DNA from: Xiphophorus maculatus
Taxonomy: Eukaryota > Chordata > Actinopteri > Cyprinodontiformes > Poeciliidae
Assembly: GCF_002775205.1 (NCBI RefSeq)
Contig: NC_036458.1
Coordinates: 248,001-312,000, forward strand
Reading direction: 5' to 3'
Length of the DNA: 64,000 nucleotides
Shown: positions 44,832-56,650 of the stretch, piece by piece
Layout of the letters: the number at the start of each line of letters is the position of its first letter
Numbering within the stretch: the stretch's first letter is position 1
Made by a program: the position numbers and the translations under genes
Notes under the pieces: generated by a model
Told to the model about the DNA's origin: nothing
The model's input: the letters and a program-made list of their open reading frames with translations, nothing else
The model's database searches: none

Positions 44832-47800
44832 ATGTTTAACTTGAAAAGTGAACTTTCGTTAATTTCTATTAATGCAAGGGGCCTAAGAGATTTAACTAAA
44901 AGGAAAACTTTCTTTTTATTTTGTAAAGGGAAAAATGCTAATTTAATATTCTTACAGGAAACTCATTCTAAACAAGAAGATAGCATCTTTTGGTCTAAAC
45001 AATGGGGAGATGAAACTTATTTCTGTCATGGCTCTTCAAGATCAGCAGGGGTCGCTATTCTTCTTAAAAACTTCCAGGGTCAGATAATATCAAGTAAAAT
45101 GGATGAAAATGGTCACTGGCTATTTCTCACTGTATGTTTGGATAACGTAATTTTTATTTTATTAAATATATATGGTTATAACAATCAAACCCAGAACAAA
45201 TTATTACTTGAAGAAATAACCCTAAACTTAGATCACCTAATATCTTTTTATTCAACAAACAATATTATAATTGGTGGGGATCTCAACCTTGTTCATGATG
45301 AATTTTTTGATAAATGGCCCTCTAAACATAACTCAAGTTACCTTAACAAAATATTTTACAATTTCTGCAGTGAACAAAATCTAGTTGACGTATGGCGACA
45401 TCTTAATCCCAACTGTAATCAATTTTCATGGTTTGGTTCAAATAGCAAGTCAAGACTTGATTATTGGCTTATAACAAATGAATTATTGTCCAATAAAATT
45501 AACTCAGACATCTCTGCAGCACCTTTGACTGACCATAGCCTTATTTCTTTACAAATGAAACCTCAAAACTGGAAATCAGGTACAAGTAAATATTGGAAAT
45601 TTAACTGCAGTCTCCTTAAAAATGATACCTGCGCTGTCCTCGCCCTGAGATTTCCAGTTTTCAGCAGCTAGACAGCCAGTCAACGACGCTCCAATAACCA
45701 AACTTGTTTATTTTCTACTTGTTTATTGAAGAGTGACCTCTGACCCCTGCCATCACTTTGGCCATCGTAAACTGAAACATACAAAACTGAGTATTAGCCA
45801 ACGAACATAGCAAATTAGCTATTCTAGCTGCTAGCTAAAAATAAAAACTTTTCCTAACTGACTCCAGCGTACAATTATTTACACCAGTTACATAAAACAA
45901 AGAGACAATTATTGCTTTTACAATTAACCAACACTTACGAACAAATCTTGTCTGAAACACAACGTATTAGGATGATAATCAGCTTAAATCGTGAACTGTT
46001 CGGTGACGCGTTCCACCATCTTGGATCTATATTCTTTTTTAGCGTCATCAAAACATAACAAAATATCCACCAGGGGGCGTTCTAGTTTTCAACCTTGCTG
46101 GTCCAGCTTAATTTACAAAAGGCAGCACAATACCTACTGCCAAAAAATCAAAGATTTAATCCAAAATATTAAGGACTCTGAAGAATTAAGTAGCCCTGTC
46201 CAAAAATGGGAATTCCTGAAGTACAAGATCAGACAATTTTCTATCTCATTCAGTAAACAAATTAAAAAAGAACTCCAAAAAAAGAACTAGATATTGTACA
46301 ACAACTAAATTTATATTGCAATAAGCCCAATTCTTCAATGGAAGACAAAGAAAAAATACGAATCTTCCAACCCAAACTGGATGAAATGTATATCCAGAGA
46401 GCCAAAGAGCTTTTATTAGATCAAGAGCAAAATGGATGGAAGAAGGAGAAAAAAACACGGCCGACTTTTGTAATCTGGAAAGAAGAAGACAACAACAAAA
46501 TTCTATCAAATCCTTAATAATAAATAATGTAGAAACCAACAATGAAAAATTAATATCAATTGAAATTTTTAAATTCTATAACAAATTATATACCTCCAAA
46601 TTCTCAGAACAAAAATCTCACAACTTTTTAAAACAAATTGAAACATTTATCCCTAAAATAGAGAATGACTACAAAAAAACTTGTGACAACAAAATTACAA
46701 TAGAAGAACTTGATAAGGCTGTTAATCGCTTATCAATAAATAAAGCACCAGGTCCAGATGGACTTACAGGAAACTTTTATAAACATTTTTGGGAAGACAT
46801 AAAAATATTACTGCATCAAGTTTTTACAGAAATTTTTAAAAATTATTCTAAACCTACCACAATGAATCAAGGAATTATTATATGTATCCCCAAACCAGAC
46901 AAGGACCCTAGATTTATTGAGAATAGAAGACCTATTACACTCAGAAATTCTGATTATAAATTACTAACATACATATTTACCATGCGTCTCCAAACAGGAA
47001 TCTCAAACATTATTGCAGAATCACAATCTGGCTTCTTAAAAGGAAGGTCAATCCACAACAATATCAGACTGGAGAAGGACCTGATTGAATATAGGGATAT
47101 GATCCAAGACAACAGCTTCATTCTTTTCCTTGACTTTTATAAAGCCTTTGACTCGGTGGAACATCAATTCTTATTCTCAGTTCTTGAACATTTTGGTTTT
47201 GGAGCCAATTTTATTAACTTAATTAGAGGTTTATATCAAAACATTAATAGTTGTGTAATACTACCTGAGGGCACCACAGCCAGATTTAACATTAATGTTG
47301 GAATTCCTCAAGGGTGTCCCATCTCCCCATATCTCTTTATTTGGTTGCAGAAATGTTAGCAATCTATCTTAAAAACTGTGTAGTCATTGAGAAATTAGAT
47401 GTTTTTGGTACAGAATTAATCATTAGCCAGTTAGCAGATGACACCACCGTTTTCTTAAAAAATCACAAGCAGGTTTCAATTGTAATTGATAAAATTAAAA
47501 CATTTTCTGAGGCTTCAGGACTAACACTAAATTTAAAATAATGTGAGCTTATAGCCATTCATGACACTCCCCTAAAAGAAATATCTAGCATTCCAATTAA
47601 ATCTGAAATTAAATACGTAGGAAATGTTATAACCAAAAACCAAGAATCAACCTTAACTATTGAAAACAAGATCAAAGAATGTAAATCCAAACTTAACTCA
47701 TGGCTCCAAAGAGACCTCTTTATTTTAGGACGCATTTATTTAACAAAAATGGAAAGTTTATCAAGATTAATTTACTCAACTTGTAGCACTGCTATCCCAA

Positions 47801-49038
47801 ATAGTTTAACTAAAACTATTAACCAAATGAACATGAACTTTATTTGGAGGAACAGGCCACACTACCTACGGAAAAGTCATATGGTGAAACAATTCAAAGA
47901 TGGCGGTCTGAAAGGAATTGACTTTGAATGTCTTAACGGAACCCTTAAGATTAATTGGTTGAAATCCTGGGTTAAAAATTCTCAGTTATTTTGGTATTGT
48001 GTCCCTAATTATGTATTTAACAAAATAGGTGGTTTAAAACTTGATTTCAATATAAATAAATTGCCCATTAAACTATCAGAGTTCCATAAACAAGTATTAC
48101 TATACTGGAAAATGCTCTATGTACATAACTACTCGCCTCACTCCTCTATCATATGGAATAACAGATTCATATTACATCGCAATAAATCCTTATTTTACAA
48201 AGATTGGATGGAGAAGAATATTTGGTCTATTATACACTTAATGGATGCTAATGGTTGCCTGTTAAACTACGAACAATTATGTGCACAATATCAATTCTTT
48301 CCCCCAAGAGCTGAATTTACCAAATTATTTAATGCCTTTCTGAAACAATTTATTAATCAGGTAAAAAACGTGATAATAAAAAATCCGATGATCCCACAAT
48401 TACCAAATTTATTAATTAATGGAATTTCATTGACTGACCAAAAATTCAATAACCACACAATTAGAAACTGTCTTAACGAAACTCTGTTCCCTGGGAAAAT
48501 TAATAGAAATAACATTCTTTCCAAGTTTGATAATAAATCAATTGAAACTTTAAGAACTCTTTGTTTTAAACTCCCCATACAACCAAAAGCTAAAGAAACA
48601 CACTTTAAAATTTTAAATGCAATTTACCCTGCAAAAGAACTATTAAGAAATGGCTTTAATATCGATGACAATAAGAGCTCATTTTGTGAACGTGATATTG
48701 AAACGATAGACCATATCTTCTATGAATGCAACCAAACCAAAACATTCTGGAATTGCTTAGAAAGGTGGATCAGTTTAAAAATCACACTTCCTGAATCTAT
48801 TTCTAGAGATATGATAACTTTTGGAGTGTTATTAATAAACAAAACTACAGAACTCTGTTGTAACTTAATATTTTGTTTGGCAAAATTCTTTATTCATAAA
48901 CAAAGACTGCTGAGATCATCCCCAGTTTTTAACATCTTCTTATCTGAATTCCAGTTATATTTGAAATCCTTGAAATGTATTGAACCGTATGAATCCCTGG
49001 CTGAAATATTAATGGAATTGCCCACTGATGTATATTAA
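44832..49038 (+). pseudogene. L1 ORF2 (endonuclease and reverse transcriptase), disrupted
   Basis: The endonuclease (44832 to about 45630) is intact, with SINARGLRD, FLQETH, GGDLNL and SRLDYWLI. Foreign or rearranged sequence follows at about 45640-46110. The reverse transcriptase (46436-47541) shows KAPGPDGL, RRPITL, SQSGFLKGRSIHNN, FLDFYKAFDSVEH, GIPQGCPISP and SQLADDTTVF. A frameshift lies at about 47340 and a stop at 47539-47541. The C-terminal region is open again (47542-49038) and has a CCHC-like FCERDIETIDHIFYEC. Normally ORF2 protein nicks DNA and copies L1 RNA into the genome. This copy is inactive but only lightly decayed. Confidence 0.92.
45640..46110. other. Foreign segment inside L1 ORF2
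   Basis: The L1 reading stops after SLLKNDT and resumes with YKRQHNTYCQKIKDLIQ. The roughly 470 bases between are non-L1. They include CACCAGGGGGCG, a GCTAGCTGCTAGCTA-like stretch, and AATAAACAAG on the minus strand. It could be a solo LTR or SINE, but I cannot find a target-site duplication, and some L1 codons appear to be missing. Confidence 0.5.
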
Positions 49039-49364
49039 TCCTAATACATGAATCCCCCTTTGCCGTTTTTTTTTTTAGTTATTGTTTCACTATTACTTAT
49101 TGTAATACTAATTTTCTATTATCAATATTACTCTGTATTCCATTTTAAATATGCCTCTTCTATATGTGCCTTATACAGAATTCCACTACTGTAATTGCCT
49201 CATTTGTTTCTGATTAATTTGTTTTAAAAAAAATGTGTTCATGTAACGTCATGGTGATGTACCGTATGTGTCGGTGACACCTGGCAGACATTTCTGTGTT
49301 TGTACTGTTATGTATTTTGTATCTCAATAAAGATCCATTAAAAAAAAAAAAAAAAAAAAAAAAA

Positions 49365-49378
49365 GATTTTAAACTGGG
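49365..49378. repeat. Right copy of 14-bp target-site duplication
   Basis: GATTTTAAACTGGG directly after the L1 poly(A), identical to 43175-43188. Confidence 0.9.
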
Positions 49379-49392
49379 TTCCTGCGGTTCGG

Positions 49393-49600
49393 CCGGAAGC
49401 GGCTAGCAGCATTAGCTTCTCCAGCTGCGTGTTGGTCAGCTGACTGATCATGTGACTCCCGGTCGGTCCGGTTCCCACCTGAGAGTATCTCCATTTCTCC
49501 TCGAACTACCCGCAGCAGGGAGGCATGAAGCTGGAGACCCAGTGAGAAGCTGCTGGATTCAACAAGCGAGCCGAGCCTGGTTCTGGTTCTGGTTCGGGCG
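49393..49600 (+). promoter_or_regulatory. mfsd11: mfsd11 promoter remnant and noncoding first exon
   Basis: A GC-rich stretch with CCGGAAG (49393-49399) is followed by a leader that ends at a good donor, CGGGCG|GTGAGT (49600/49601). The start codon is in the next exon at 50980. The true transcription start cannot be placed from sequence. The composite LINE insertion ends at 49378, only about 15 bp from the ETS-like site. Confidence 0.5.
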
Positions 49601-50197
49601 GTGAGTCATTTCCTGCTGCTTATTATTATATCTTTAGATCACCTGACTGGAAGCTACATCCGCCTTAATCATGACATAGAGCCGCTTTTCTGGTTATTAA
49701 AACGATGAAAGAGAAACATCTGCAGCTCCAGAGGTTTCCCATCTGGGTCATCTTAGCTGAACAGAACCTTCTGCTGTTCCGGGGGGTTTGGACCTCTCTG
49801 ACTCTAATATGGATCAGAACATTTATGAATATCTCCCTAGGCAGACAGGATCTTCGTTGGTCCAGTTCGGTCAGGTGTGGGTTCAGGGACCAACTGCTGG
49901 TCTGTCCCTTTAATTGTGCTTTAACTAGACCAGATGAGAGCTGTATTCATCAAAGCATGTTTGTTCTTCATTCAGTGAAGTTAGCCAGTGGTCAGAGGAT
50001 TCAGTAATCGTAGAGATACTTCAAGATAATATTTTTCAATTAAAGAAAAACTACAGTACGTTGTAGTAAAACTACTTTTTCCGTGTAAATGGAAGTTGTT
50101 CCTGCTCACCTGCTCTCTACTAGAGAAACTGCTTCAGGTGGGAATTCTAGCTGGGCCTTCCTAACATCTCCATGACCAGTTTCTAAACCTGCAGCTA

Positions 50198-50779
50198 GCA
50201 GCATCAAAGCTGTAGCCAGCGGCATCAAAACTGTAGCCAGTGGCATCAAAGCTGTAGCCAGCGGCATCAAAGCTGTAGCCAGCGGCATCAAAGCTGTAGC
50301 CAGCGGCATCAAAGCTGTAGCCAGCGGCATCAAAGCTGTAGCCAGCGGCATCAAAACTGTAGCCAGCGGCATCAAAGCTGTAGCCAGCGGCATCAAAACT
50401 GTAGCCAGCGGCATCAAAACTGTAGCCAGTGGCATCAAAGCTGTAGCCAGTGGCATCAAAGCTGTAGCCAGCGGCATCAAAGCTGTAGCCAGCGGCATCA
50501 AAACTGTAGCCAGTGGCATCAAAACTGTAGCCAGTGGCATCAAAACTGTAGCCAGCGGCATCAAAGCTGTAGCCAGTGGCATCAAAGCTGTAGCCAGCGG
50601 CATCAAAGCTGTAGCCAGCGGCATAAAAGCTGTAGCCAGCGGCATAAAAGCTGTAGCCAGTGGCATCAAAGCTGTAGCCAGCGGCATCAAAGCTGTAGCC
50701 AACGGCATCAAAGCTGTAGCCAGCGGCATCAAAGCTGTAGCCAGCGGCATCAAAGCTGTAGCCAGCGGCATCAAACTGT
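50198..50779. repeat. 21-bp minisatellite in mfsd11 intron 1
   Basis: The unit is AAAGCTGTAGCCAGCGGCAT plus C, with GCGG/GTGG and AAGCTG/AAACTG variants, about 27 copies. Since 21 is a multiple of 3, a 200-codon open frame arises on the minus strand (PLATALM repeats). It has no other gene-like property. Confidence 0.97.
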
Positions 50780-50979
50780 AGCTTTGTTACGGCATGGAGA
50801 GCCTGATGCTACTTCCATCGCTAGCTTGTAAGGTGAGAGCAGTGAGGCTGCAGCCCAGTTCTGAACCTACCATTAACGACCCGGCCCACCTTTCTGATGG
50901 TTCTGATGCAGCCTGTTTGTCTCTACTTCCTGTCCTCTGCAGGAAGTTTTCCTAATTTGGGCTTGGAAGATCCTCCAGG

Positions 50980-53900
50980 ATGGGTCCAGACGGGAAGAAG
51001 CTGCTGAACATCGTCATCCTCGGCTTCGGCTTCATGTTCATGTTCACAGCTTTCCAGACATGTGGAAACATTGAGGTGGGTCGGTTCTGGTTCTGGTTCT
51101 GGTTCTGGATCAGCAGCTGAAGCTCCTCCTCTTTGTGTTTGCAGCAAACGGTCATCAAGAGCTTTAACAGCACCGAGTTTCATGGAAGCGGCTATACAAG
51201 GTGAGGTTCTGGTCATGGTCCTGGTCCCGGTCCAGGTTCTGGTTCTGATGGTCTCCTCCTCCCCAGCATGGCGATCATTTATGGCGTTTTCTCCGCCTCC
51301 AACCTGATGGCGCCCTCCGTGGTGACGCTCATCGGCCCGCAGGTCTCCATGTTCCTCAGCGGGATCCTGTACAGGTACCACTTCCTGCCACACACCTGAA
51401 GGTTCTGACCCGGTTCCGACCCGGTTCTGACCCGTATCTTGTCTCCAGCGGCTACATCGCCATGTTCATCCACCCGCTCACCTGGAGCTTCTACACAGCC
51501 TCCGTCCTGGTGGGCGTGGCCGCCGCAGGTACAGCTGACGCTCCTCCTCCTCCTTTCTTTATCTTCCTCTTCCTCCTCTTCCTCTAAACTCTCTCTCTCT
51601 CTCCAGTCTTGTGGACGGCTCAGGGAAACGTTTTGGCGATCAATTCCACCGATCGATCCATTGGGAGAAACAGTGGCATTTTCTGGTCTCTGCTCCAGTT
51701 CAGGTAAACCAGGTCATCCAGCAGAACCAGAACCAATGCTAGTGCTTAGCTGGCTGATGCTAGTGAGGGTCTGGTTACCAAGGAAACCACAGACAGGGTT
51801 TTACCACAACCCTGAAGGAAAGTATTCACACCCCTTTGTCTTTCTACTCTGACCGGGTTCTGACCCGGTTCTGACCCAGGGAGTTGATGGTTCGGTGTGG
51901 ACTTTCCAGCTGGAGCTTTGGTCTCAGCGTTCCTTTCGTGGGTGTCGTCCTTTCTCCGAGTTTTCCAGTCAGTTTCCTGTTCTCAGGCCAATCAGAGGAA
52001 GCTGCTTCAGTTTAAGTTTCATACATTTAAAATACGGACAATAAAAACAACCGCCATCGTTCTTCATACGGCAGATTTACCTGAGAGCGTTCGGCTCCTA
52101 CAGGTGATCCTCTGGTCTCGTTTCGAGTCCGTCGCCTGCTGATATTCACACTATTTTTGCCACAGATGAGATTTATTTCTAATATAATTATGCTGAGTCT
52201 GTTATCAGTTTAGTCTCCAGCTGCAGCCGTTTTGGTGCAGAAGTTTCTGATCTGATCTCCTCTGGTTGCAGCTTGTTCTTCGGGAACCTCTACATCTACT
52301 GCGCCTGGCACGGCCACGTCCACATCACAGGTAGGATGAGGCGGCAGCAGGCGGCGCCCGACTGAAGCCGACTCACTCCAACTCACTCTGTGTCTTTTAG
52401 ACAAGGATCGTCGGACCGTCTTCATCTCTCTCACCGTCATCAGTTTGGTCGGCTGCTTCCTCTTCTTCCTGATCAGGAAACCCGACCCGGAGTCTTCCTC
52501 CGGTTCTGAGGCGACAGAGTCTCTACTACAGACTGAGTCCGGAGACGGGTCCACAGACAGGTGAGGTTGTCAGTGGGCTGTATAAAGTATTCACCCCCTG
52601 GGTGGTAGGAACCGGTTTCCTCTTTGGCATTGAAGACTTTCTGAAGGGAATCCTGGCAGGGGGCGAATTCAGCCTGGCGGGGAACCAGGCTGATGATGCT
52701 TCGTGTTTTGAGGATCTGAGTCTCGTGTTTTTTGTCTCTGCAGTTCATCCAGACCAGATCTCTGCACTCAGGCTCTGGACGCTTTTGGTACCATCAACAC
52801 ACTCTTCATCCTCCTCCTCTTCCTCCTCTTCCTCCTGACCTCTGCTCTCTGTCTCCAGTTCAGGCCTGCAGGATCTCCGTCACCAAGGAGATGCTGCTGC
52901 TGAGCGCTTCCATCGGATACACAGGTGGGTTCTGCTGTAGGACTGGTTCTGAGACTTTTAACCGACCCAGTAGGAACCACTTGCAACCAAGTGGACTCAA
53001 TTTAGTTTCAAGGTTCTAAAAGCCTAACAACCCTGTAGCTCAGTGAGGTTCTGGTTCTCCAAGATTAATGATTGGGCTAAAAGAAGTTCTGCTTCTGTTC
53101 CCTCTCAGGTCTGGAGCTCACCTTCTACAGTGGCGTGTACGGAACCTGTATCGGCGCCATGACCCGGTTTGGGTCCGATGCCAAGAGTCTGATTGGCATC
53201 TCAGGGATCTGCATCGGTCTAGGAGAGATCATAGGTAAGCAGCCCGTCCGGTCCGGTTGGAGCGTCCGGTCCGGTCCAGGCTCTGCAGCGGAGCTGTTTA
53301 TCCAGCTGTTTCCCTTTCCCTCCAGGAGGGGGCGTCTTTGGGATGCTAAATAAGAAAAATCGCTTTGGGCGGAACCCGGTGGTTCTGCTGGGCCTCATAA
53401 CGCACTTTGTGGCGTTTTTCCTGATTTTCTTGAACATCGCCAGTGACGCTCCGCTGGCGCCGGAGGGCGGCACGGATCTGGAGGCCTTTATCACACCCAG
53501 GTAGGAACCGCTGCCCCCTGCTGGTCAGAATCATTCTATGCTTCCACTATCTAGCTACCAAAGGAAGCAAAGCCTGCAGACACCACATTTTCAAAAAGTT
53601 CAGCAAATAACCTGGTCTCTACTGGTCTCTGTTGGTCTCTGTTGGTCTCTACTGGTCTCTGCTGGGTCTCTACTGGTCTCTGTTGGTCTCTACTGGTCTC
53701 TGCTGGGTCTTTACTGGTCTCTGCTGGGTCTTTACTGGTCTCTGTTGGTCTTTACTGGTCTCTGTTGGTCTCTACTGGTCTCTGTTGGTCTCTGCTGGGT
53801 CTCTACTGGTCTCTGCTGGGTCTCTACTGGTCTCTGTTGGTCTCTGCTGGGTCTCTACTGGTCTCTGTTGGTCTCTACTGGGTCTCTACTGGTCTCTGTT

Positions 53901-55092
53901 GGTCTCTACTGGTCTCTGCTGGGTCTTTACTGGTCTATGTTGGTCTTTACTGGTCTCTGTTGGTCTCTACTGGTCTCTGTTGGTCTCTGCTGGGTATCTA
54001 CTGGTCTCTGCTGGGTCTCTACTGGTCTCTGTTGGTCTCTGCTGGTCTCTGCTGGGTCTCTCCTGGTCTTTGTTGGGTCTCTACTGGTCTCTGCTGGGTC
54101 TCTCCTGGTCTCTGTTGGGTCTCTACTGGTCTCTGCTGGGTCTCTGCTGGGTCTCTGCTGGGTCTCTACTGGTCTCTGCTGGGTCTCTGTTGGTCTCTAC
54201 TGGTCTCTGTTGGTCTCTGCTGGGTCTCTGCTGGGTCTCTCCTGGTCTCTGTTGGGTCTCTACTGGTCTCTGTTGGTCTCTACTGGTCTCTGCTGGTCTC
54301 TACTGGTCTCTGTTGGTCTCTACTGGTCTCTGCTGGTCTCTGCTGGGTCTCTACTGGTCTCTGCTGGTCACCTGATCAGCTTAAGAAAATTGGACCTCTG
54401 AATTACACCATCTTGCGTTGTTTTAAGCATTACTCACCCGTACTGGGTTGGATCAGGTTGGAGTATAAAGTAAATAAAACACAACTGGGAATCCTGTCAA
54501 ACCAGTATGTGGTTTGACAGGATTCCCAGTTAATCCTGTTAAACCAGTATGTGGTGTCTTGTGGAGCAGAGTTGGGCCTCCATATTGGGGAGGGATAGTT
54601 GGTGTAAAACAGCTGACCTCCAAGCGCTTTCTCTTCTTTACAACTCGACAAACTGGAACAGTTTGGCTTTTGAAAAACCAGTAAAAAGTTTCTGGACAAA
54701 CTTAAAACTCTGTGTGTTGCAGTGTTGCCGTGGCGATGATCTGCAGCTTCCTGCTGGGCCTTGGCGACAGCTGCTTCAACACGCAGCTGCTCAGCATCAT
54801 CGGCTTCCTGTTCCGGGACAACAGCGCCCCCGCCTTCGCAGTCTTCAAGTTCATCCAGGTTCTGGTTCCGGCCCAGATCTCCAACTCGGTGGAACCGGAC
54901 CGCCGCTAACTCTTCTCCTTCTCTCTGCAGTCCATCATGGCTGCCGTGGCCTTCTTCTACAGCAACTTCTTGCTGCTGCACTGGCAGCTCCTCATCCTCG
55001 TCGTCTTCGGCTTCCTGGGCTCCGTGTCCTTCTTTGCTGTCGAGTGGCTGGCCGAGTCCAGGAGGAGGGACTCGGACTACGACAGCATCTGA
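50980..55092 (+). CDS. mfsd11: UNC93-like protein MFSD11 (major facilitator superfamily)
   Basis: Thirteen coding exons sum to 1365 nt (454 codons plus stop): 50980-51075, 51145-51200, 51267-51374, 51449-51528, 51607-51703, 52272-52330, 52401-52560, 52744-52787, 52859-52924, 53109-53234, 53326-53500, 54723-54858 and 54931-55092. Landmarks are FMFMFTAFQTCGN, FHGSGYTSMAIIYGVFSASN, AVLWTAQGN, SIGRNSGIFW, CVTKEMLLL-like ISVTKEMLLL, TFYSGVYGTCIGA, FLLGLGDSCFNTQLLSI and the end RRRDSDYDSI. It is a multi-pass membrane protein of the UNC93 branch; the transported substrate is not established to my knowledge. A short acidic Ser-rich loop (exons 7-8) separates the two halves. A likely poly(A) signal is at 56118-56123. 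Confidence 0.97.
53618..54370. repeat. 10-11-bp minisatellite in mfsd11 intron 11
   Basis: Units of TGGTCTCTAC, TGGTCTCTGT and TGGGTCTCTGC type run for about 750 bp in changing order. All frames on the plus strand stay open by composition. No coding role. Confidence 0.97.
54483..54531. repeat. Perfect 22-bp hairpin in mfsd11 intron 11
   Basis: The arms 54483-54504 and 54510-54531 are exact inverse complements with a 5-nt loop (GTATG). About 23 bases from the left arm are repeated directly after the hairpin, with one change (54532-54554). This could be a foldback element remnant. Confidence 0.9.
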
Positions 55093-55369
55093 AGCGTCCA
55101 GGAGACGCCCAGATGGACGGACGCCAGGAGACGCCGTCCTCCCAGATAAAGTCACCTTGCTGGATGGTGGAGGGAAAACCTGGAGCGGATCATGCCTGAG
55201 GAAGCTGCTGCTGTAGATGTCTGGAGAGACCGTGGACATCCAGGTGGTCCAACCTGTCTCTGGAGACGTTCCTCATTTGCTTTAAACAGAACCTGCTGCT
55301 GGTTCTGGGTTCTCTGCAGAACCTCTGAGACCAGAACCAGAACATCTCAGTTTAAATGACACACTAACA

Positions 55370-55572
55370 CACAGGTGTCAAACTCCAGTCCTCCAGTCTG
55401 CTGCCTTGCAACCTTTAGATGTGTCTCTGCTGCACCACCTGAACAGAATAATCAGGTCATTAAGGTTCTGGAGAACCGATCGGCACAAGGAGAAGGTCAT
55501 GAAGCCGTTTCATTCCAGTGTTTGTACATGTGGCACATCTAAAACCTGCAGGACTGGAGTTTGACACCCCTG
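55370..55572. mobile_element. hAT-type MITE in mfsd11 3' region
   Basis: Inverted ends CAGGTGTCAAACTCCAGTCC and GGACTGGAGTTTGACACCCC plus TG are flanked by CACTAACA / CACTAACT (7 of 8). It is in the same family as 22532-22752. It sits inside the presumed 3' UTR of mfsd11. Confidence 0.8.
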
Positions 55573-56650
55573 CACTAACTGGAGCTGGGTTTATTTAAGG
55601 GTGTCGGCGTCCATCAGTCCAGATATAAATGCACACCACACTTTTCAGATTATTAAAATGTAAAAAAAAAAAAAAACAATCAATAATTTCGGGAATCTTG
55701 GATCATTTTTCTCCCTCCGCATAGTTCTGATCCCCGAAGCTTGGGTTTGGACTAGGCCAAAATGTGACGAAATGTTCTGGAAGACTTGGAAGTAATCGGG
55801 TCAGAACCTTTGAACTGGAGTTTATTCAGTTTGTCCAGTTATTTGAATTGATCTCAAAGGGAAATTAGTGAGTAGAAACGTAGTTTTATTATTTTTATGC
55901 TAATTTTGGAGCTCCGCCGTCGACTTCCTCTGGACCAGCCCAGGAAGAACCAGTTTAACGGCACTGGTTCCAAACCCAGCAGATAATCCAGGTTATCGCG
56001 CTCCGGCTTCCATCTGGCTGATTTCAGGGTTCATTTAATCCGAGTCAATAAGGGAAATAATCAGTTTCATATTTCTTAAATGTAGTAATTATGGATTATC
56101 GATTGTTTTTTGTTGCCAATAAAATCGTATGTAAAACATCAGCTGCTTATCTGGTTACAGCAGGAACCAAAGGGTTAAAGATGGCCGACGTGGACAGAAC
56201 CGGCTTCAGTTTGCTGGTTTCTGGATCTCAGCAGAAACGGGTCAGTTTTTATTCTGGGTCATAAAACCAAGACAGCGGAATAAGCCGATATTTTCTGACT
56301 GTATTGATCCTTGATTCAGTTTCACCAAAACAGTAGCGCGTTAGTTACCATGGCGATTTATCCTGTGCAGCTAGCCTGCTCCTGACCAGGCTAACCGCCA
56401 GGCTAACCACCAGGCTGACAGGAAATACCTTTATCAATTTAAAACTTATCCACAGGAAACTGATCGAGTCCAAGAGTAAAATCAAACTGCTGCTTGTTTG
56501 TCTTATTGATTTTACCATGTTTCTGTCCTTTCTGTTTAATTGTTTTATTCCTTGACACTGTGCAATAATTAAAATACTTTACCAATATTTTTTTTTTATT
56601 AATTTCAAAATTCTGTAAGAACACGGATCCGTCTGTCAGCCATTTTGCCT
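55573..56650. other. mfsd11 3' UTR and gene-free sequence
   Basis: The likely mfsd11 poly(A) signal AATAAA is at 56118-56123. Beyond it I see no gene, RNA or clear transposon. Confidence 0.45.

Larger units (their letters stand above)
43908..49364 (+). mobile_element. L1-type LINE, right half of composite
   Basis: The order is leader, ORF1 (44075-44690), ORF2 (44832-49038), AATAAA (49327), and a poly(A) of about 24 (49341-49364). The poly(A) meets the right target-site duplication directly. ORF2 is interrupted by foreign or rearranged sequence at about 45640-46110. A poly(A) tail rather than a simple-repeat tail, plus ORF1 with a coiled coil, place it in the L1 group of fish. Confidence 0.93.

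Noticed and set aside
45640..46110. Solo LTR inside L1 ORF2
   Set aside because: The minus strand has a polyadenylation-like word, but no TG...CA ends with a 5-bp duplication could be found. Kept as an unassigned segment.
50106..50774. 222-codon minus-strand frame of PLATALM repeats
   Set aside because: It is a 21-bp minisatellite inside mfsd11 intron 1; the periodicity alone keeps it open.
53538..54517. Leu/Ser/Trp-rich open frames of 250-290 codons
   Set aside because: They are a TGGTCTCT minisatellite in mfsd11 intron 11, open in several frames at once.
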